Source of the DNA: Marispirochaeta aestuarii
Lineage (GTDB): Bacteria > Spirochaetota > Spirochaetia > JC444 > Marispirochaetaceae
Assembly (NCBI RefSeq): GCF_002087085.1
Contig: NZ_MWQY01000012.1
Span: forward strand, 99,419 to 163,418
Length of the DNA stretch: 64,000 nucleotides
Reading direction: 5' to 3'
The notes below the pieces were generated by a model. It was not told where the DNA came from. It made no database searches and saw nothing but the letters and a program-made list of their open reading frames with translations. Within the stretch, counting starts at the first letter, position 1. The number at the start of each line of letters is the position of its first letter. Below are positions 60,472 to 64,000 of this stretch, in pieces. The translations under genes were made by a program, and so were the position numbers.

Positions 60472-62422
60472 ATCCCTGGAGGAGAGGCGCCACCACAGGA
60501 ATTTTCAGCTTGAAAACAGTACCTTCTCCCTCGGTACTTTCGCAGTTCAGGGTTCCCCCCAGGATGTTCCGGGCGCTGTTGTAGGCGATATTCAGTCCCA
60601 GCCCTGTTCCTCCCCGGCCCAGGCGGGTGGTAAAAAAAGGATCAAAAATCTTTTTCCGAATCTCTGCAGGAATACCCTTTCCGTTGTCCTGAACTGAGAT
60701 TTGCACCATGGGAATTTCTTCTCCGGGGGGTTCGGAAATCCTTCCTGCTTTGATCCAGATGCTGCCACTGTCGTCGTCATCCCAGGCGTGGGCCAGTGCG
60801 TTGGTGATCAGGTTTGTTAGTATCTGTCCCAGAGAGCCGGGATAACTGTCCATCTCGACCTCCTGTTCCAGATCTGTTTCCATCCTGTGTCTGCTGTGCC
60901 TGATCATCGGATTCATGGTCAGAAGTACATCGTGAATCATGGTATCCAGAAAAAATTTTCTGCGTACAGAACTTGTCTGATCACTGGCCACATGCTTGAA
61001 ACTGTTAATAAGCTCCGCAGCCCTGGAAACATTACGTTCGGCGATATCGAGTCCCTCGTCGCAGTAACGGAGAAAACGTTCCAGGGTGGAGCGCCTAAGC
61101 CCTGACGACACCTCCCTCCCAAGTTCGTGTGTCTCTGCCTTAAGGCTTGAGATTGACATGATTGCATTCCCGATGGGGGTATTCAATTCATGGGCCACAC
61201 CGGCAACGAGTCGACCCAGGGCCGCCTGTTTCTCGGTCTGGATCAGTATTTCCTGCATCCGGTTCATATTCTCCAGGGTTTCCTGCAATTCCCGGTTGCT
61301 GTTTTCCAGGGCCCGGGTTCTCTCCTGTACCCGGTCTTCCAGTTTCTGGTTCAGGCGTATCAGGGATTTTTCCCGGTCGAAAATCTTGTCAGCCATTATT
61401 TTCTGGCTTTCAGAAAGCTCATGGAATTCCCGGATCATCCAGTCTTTCTGGGGCGTGTAATGGTGTCCTTCGGCGATTTTCTGGGACTGCTGCATCAGGT
61501 GCATTACCTGGGTATTCAGCCGGTATGACCAGAGGGGAGACAAAAGGAGTGCTAAAACGAGGTACGAGATCGAAAGAAAGATTATATCTATAAGGGTGTT
61601 CCTGATATACCTGTTGTCGAGGCCCGCCGGTATAAGGTTCATAAAAATCCATCCCAGCTTTTCTGAAATGTCCGCAGCGGGATAATAGTTTTTTCCGTTT
61701 ACTGTAACGGTAACAGGAAGCTGTTGACTGTCGAGAGCCTGCTGAATCGCTCTGTTCCCCAGCACATTTGTAATTCCGGTACTGAATTCGTTGTCTGTAT
61801 CGACGATCAGTTCACCACGTTTATCAACCACCCACAGGCGCACGGAGCTCTCTGCCGCGATCTCTACCGTTGACAGCAGGGCTTCCAGAGAGATTTCGGC
61901 TATGGCAGTATGGTTTTCCATCCGTATGCCCACTCCCACAGAAGTGTCGCCGGATAAAACGGAGATGAACTTGTCGCTCCACACTGATTGATTTGAGTTC
62001 TGCAGAGCTGAATAGAGAGAACTGTAGGAGAAGTCGATTCCGATGAAATCCTCGTGCAGAGGGTTTCGATGATCCTTTGCATGTACAGCATAGGTCTGTC
62101 CGTTTCCGTCCAGAAAATAGATGACCCGGATGCTTTCATGCTGCGGCAGTACGGCCTGCAGCAGATCGGCGAAGTCTTCGGTATCCATTCTCAGACTGGC
62201 CTGAGTCAGGATTCCGATGCTCTCTTCTATCCCGGCCAGCAGTCCCTCGGTTCGCCTGACCAGTATTTTGGATTCCTGTCTGGCTCTCTCCATATTTTCC
62301 GCCGCGAAGGTGGACTGTCGCAGCAGAAAAATTATAGTTCCGGAAATCAGAAGGGTTATTATGGAGGAAGAAATAATCAGCCAGAAGATGAACCAGCGAA
62401 AGGTGTAGGGACGGATTTTCAT
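60470..62422 (-). CDS. Sensor histidine kinase coupled to a substrate-binding protein
   Basis: 650 residues. TM1 about 10-33, an extracytoplasmic Cache-like sensor (about 40-275), TM2 about 278-300, a coiled coil and a HisKA/HATPase core: GVAHELNTPIGN (phospho-acceptor His), NLITNALAHA, DNGKGIPAEI and GTGLGLNIAYNSARN. No receiver or regulator gene is next to it. The start overlaps the stop of the binding protein by ATGA, so the binding protein probably presents the ligand to the kinase rather than to a transporter. Confidence 0.85.
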   Translation of the reverse strand: MKIRPYTFRWFIFWLIISSSIITLLISGTIIFLLRQSTFAAENMERARQESKILVRRTEGLLAGIEESIGILTQASLRMDTEDFADLLQAVLPQHESIRVIYFLDGNGQTYAVHAKDHRNPLHEDFIGIDFSYSSLYSALQNSNQSVWSDKFISVLSGDTSVGVGIRMENHTAIAEISLEALLSTVEIAAESSVRLWVVDKRGELIVDTDNEFSTGITNVLGNRAIQQALDSQQLPVTVTVNGKNYYPAADISEKLGWIFMNLIPAGLDNRYIRNTLIDIIFLSISYLVLALLLSPLWSYRLNTQVMHLMQQSQKIAEGHHYTPQKDWMIREFHELSESQKIMADKIFDREKSLIRLNQKLEDRVQERTRALENSNRELQETLENMNRMQEILIQTEKQAALGRLVAGVAHELNTPIGNAIMSISSLKAETHELGREVSSGLRRSTLERFLRYCDEGLDIAERNVSRAAELINSFKHVASDQTSSVRRKFFLDTMIHDVLLTMNPMIRHSRHRMETDLEQEVEMDSYPGSLGQILTNLITNALAHAWDDDDSGSIWIKAGRISEPPGEEIPMVQISVQDNGKGIPAEIRKKIFDPFFTTRLGRGGTGLGLNIAYNSARNILGGTLNCESTEGEGTVFKLKIPVVAPLLQG

Positions 62423-63567
62423 AAGGGGGATTTCTCGAATTTCTGGTTTCGGATAATAACGAAGGAAGAGTCCCTGCGGGTATCACCGTATTCATTAATT
62501 ATGAACTCCTGCTGAAGCCCCTGGTAGGGACTGTTCCGCAGTATTGCCTCTTTCAGTGATTCACCCTGTCTGCGATTTTTTTCCGCTACCAGAATGACCT
62601 GGACGGTTTCGTAGGCTATAACGCCGGAGAAGTTTGGTTCTATCTTGAATCTTTTACGATACTCGTCGATAAAGCGAAGAAATCTCTCCTGGGTGCCGAA
62701 CTTGTCGAAGATCTGGAGGACCTCGACTCCCTCAACGGCTTTTCCTCCCAGTTCTATAAGCTGCTGGGTCCCCGCCCACTCCACGGCAATTATCGGGGTA
62801 CTGATATCCACTTTACGTATCTGCTGAGCGAGCCTGGCGACATCAACCGAATTGGCTACAAGAAGGACGGCTTCCGGTTCCGGTGCCAGCAATTCTTCTA
62901 CAAGATCGTTATAGCCGGTCAGGACCAGAGAATTAAAGGATGATTGTGCTTTAATTTCTCCCCCCAGGCGGGAGTAGGCCTTCTCGAATTCAGCGACCCA
63001 GTTCTGCGAAAAGGAGAAATTCTGGAGATCAAAGGCAATGGTAGTAGTGGAATAGTCCCGCCTGCGGACCATGAAATCGGCATAATCCTCCGCGTTCTCC
63101 GTTGTACTGGAACAGAGACGAAAAAGATTGTCATCTTTTCCGACCAGTTGCAAAGCCGAGGAGGTGGGGGTAAATACCAGCATCCCTGCGTGTTCGGTAA
63201 CAGTCATTACCGCTTCGGTCATGGTGGTGCTGAAAGCCCCGATAATGGCTTCCACCCGCTGATTCACCAGGTCCTGGGCTGCGGTTATAGCCATTATCCG
63301 GTTATGACCGTCATCCCGTATCAGGAGGTCTATGTGGCGGCCCTTTACGCCGCCCATACGGTTGGCTTCTTCCACGGCCAGGAGAGCCCCGTTACGGCCT
63401 GCCTCGCCGGAATCGGCGTTACCTCCGGAAAGTCCGCTTATGAGGCCGAGTTTGTAGGCCTCCCCGGTACATGACTGAAGAAGAAGGCCGACGAGAAGCA
63501 TCATGGGCATGAGAAATAGTAATCTGTGAATGGCTGAACCCACTGCTGCCTGAGGTTCTCTTTTCAT
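62419..63567 (-). CDS. Branched-chain amino-acid-type substrate-binding lipoprotein (sensor partner)
   Basis: 382 residues. Lipobox LLQSC near residue 33 after a hydrophobic segment; mature protein of the Peripla_BP_6 (LivJ-like) fold, with LGLISGLSGG, GRNGALLAVEEANRMGG and IGAFSTTMTEAV typical of the class. No permease or ATPase of an ABC transporter is near; its gene is coupled to the histidine kinase instead. Ligand unknown (amino acid, amide or aromatic acid by family). AGAGG before the ATG; a perfect dyad sits 18-35 bp upstream of it. Confidence 0.85.
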   Translation of the reverse strand: MKREPQAAVGSAIHRLLFLMPMMLLVGLLLQSCTGEAYKLGLISGLSGGNADSGEAGRNGALLAVEEANRMGGVKGRHIDLLIRDDGHNRIMAITAAQDLVNQRVEAIIGAFSTTMTEAVMTVTEHAGMLVFTPTSSALQLVGKDDNLFRLCSSTTENAEDYADFMVRRRDYSTTTIAFDLQNFSFSQNWVAEFEKAYSRLGGEIKAQSSFNSLVLTGYNDLVEELLAPEPEAVLLVANSVDVARLAQQIRKVDISTPIIAVEWAGTQQLIELGGKAVEGVEVLQIFDKFGTQERFLRFIDEYRKRFKIEPNFSGVIAYETVQVILVAEKNRRQGESLKEAILRNSPYQGLQQEFIINEYGDTRRDSSFVIIRNQKFEKSPL

Positions 63568-63584
63568 GAAATACAGACCTCTTT

Positions 63585-63602
63585 ACACGTTAACCAACGT
63601 GT
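63585..63602. promoter_or_regulatory. Perfect dyad upstream of the sensor lipoprotein gene
   Basis: ACACGTT AACC AACGTGT, a 7-4-7 inverted repeat ending 18 bp before the ATG at 63567, between promoter region and ribosome-binding site. It looks like an operator. Confidence 0.5.
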
Positions 63603-63689
63603 TCTTAGTTTTTATGGTAGTCTGTCGCCGGCAAGGAAGCAAATTTTTCGGGAGAAAGAAGGTTTAGTGTTCCTGACCGTGGGGATATC

Positions 63690-64000
63690 TTACGCCCATG
63701 AATAGGCGGGAAGGTATTCTGCCATCTGTTTCATGGGTGTACTGATTCCTCGAAGCCAGATTACGATATCGCTGCTTGAGAGCCATCTGCTCCTTGAGAA
63801 AAAACGGCGCCGGGTAAATACAGTCTTCATCTCAGATGCGATAGGTTGAGCTGGAATACCTGCCCACTCTGCATGGGTCTTTCTGCTCTCCTCTCTCTTC
63901 CCGATCCGATACGGCTTGATGTAATTGTGATACAGCCGATAGACTGCAAGCCGCTCCATGCAGTTGTTCGCGTTCCGGGCGAACTGAACCGTCTCCCGGG
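63690..64000 (-). CDS. Transposase, C-terminal part (cut by window edge)
   Basis: An open frame entering from the right edge and ending at 63690. The readable 103 residues contain FARNANNCMERL, YRLYHNYIKPYRIG and KTHAEWAGI. This is the pattern seen at the end of some DDE-type transposases, in which a conserved glutamate-rich N-x-x-E-R-L helix is followed by HNYIKPxR. The identification is from motif memory. It may be the end of an intact insertion sequence or a fragment; terminal repeats lie outside the window. Confidence 0.55.
   Translation of the reverse strand, partial: RETVQFARNANNCMERLAVYRLYHNYIKPYRIGKREESRKTHAEWAGIPAQPIASEMKTVFTRRRFFSRSRWLSSSDIVIWLRGISTPMKQMAEYLPAYSWA

Noticed and set aside
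1..64000. tRNA, rRNA, CRISPR arrays, prophage genes
   Set aside because: No cloverleaf with CCA, no rRNA words, no regularly spaced repeats and no phage structural genes were seen; the scan was by eye.

Overview
The window looks like a stretch of chromosome from a free-living, anaerobic spirochaete of the Sediminispirochaeta/Marispirochaeta type. This is an inference. It rests on the mix of genes (FapA and FlhG-like proteins beside Lgt, CheY, CheW and an MCP, a MurA with Asp in place of the catalytic Cys, several exported proteins of spirochaete type, TRAP uptake, an [FeFe] hydrogenase) and on a moderately high GC content of about 55-58 % by eye. No rRNA, tRNA or CRISPR array was seen.

Layout. 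1-2785: an ECF transporter operon (S component cut by the window edge, EcfT, EcfA1, EcfA2). 2850-4197: a small membrane protein and an HD-domain protein. 4198-4662: a gene-free mosaic of short repeats. 4663-7370: threonine synthase and aspartate kinase, translationally coupled. 7472-9969: a lipoprotein and MurA. 9966-13019: a membrane J-domain protein and a coupled pair of large membrane proteins, followed by a DnaA-box-bearing spacer. 13337-16477: signalling proteins (a response regulator without a phospho-Asp, a STAS/zinc-ribbon protein, a sigma-54 activator without HTH). 16588-20323: FxsA, a WecG-type glycosyltransferase, RsmE, YjbQ and a C-terminal processing protease. 20461-26013: a membrane protein, an FlhG/MinD-type ATPase, a 984-residue FapA-type protein and Lgt. 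26152-31158: a sigma-70 factor, CheY, a Fur/PerR regulator, CheW and an MCP. 31360-35594: a polyprenol-kinase-like protein, membrane and exported proteins, and a dicarboxylate symporter. 35643-44086: an operon with a giant acyl-CoA dehydratase activase fusion and a GH13 protein.

44381-53733 is the most unusual part, a copper-type locus. On the plus strand lie a Met/Gly-rich SHOCT protein, a methyltransferase and a complete PTS Enzyme I carrying a C-terminal YHS metal-binding domain. On the minus strand lie copB (CPH-type P1B ATPase), an OmpR regulator and its kinase. The copB promoter has a perfect CsoR-like inverted repeat inside its 17-bp spacer. Divergent from copB are a [2Fe-2S] protein and a group B-like [FeFe] hydrogenase. 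53782-60415: a degenerate LytS-like protein, a YesM/YesN two-component pair and a TRAP operon with an internal terminator. 60470-63567: a substrate-binding lipoprotein coupled to a histidine kinase. The window ends in a transposase fragment.

A further theme is translation start architecture. Several genes (murA, fxsA, 20461, the minus genes at 32809 and 36290) have good -35/-10 boxes ending only 6-8 nt before the ATG and no Shine-Dalgarno, so their mRNAs are predicted to be leaderless, while neighbours have strong GGAGG sites.
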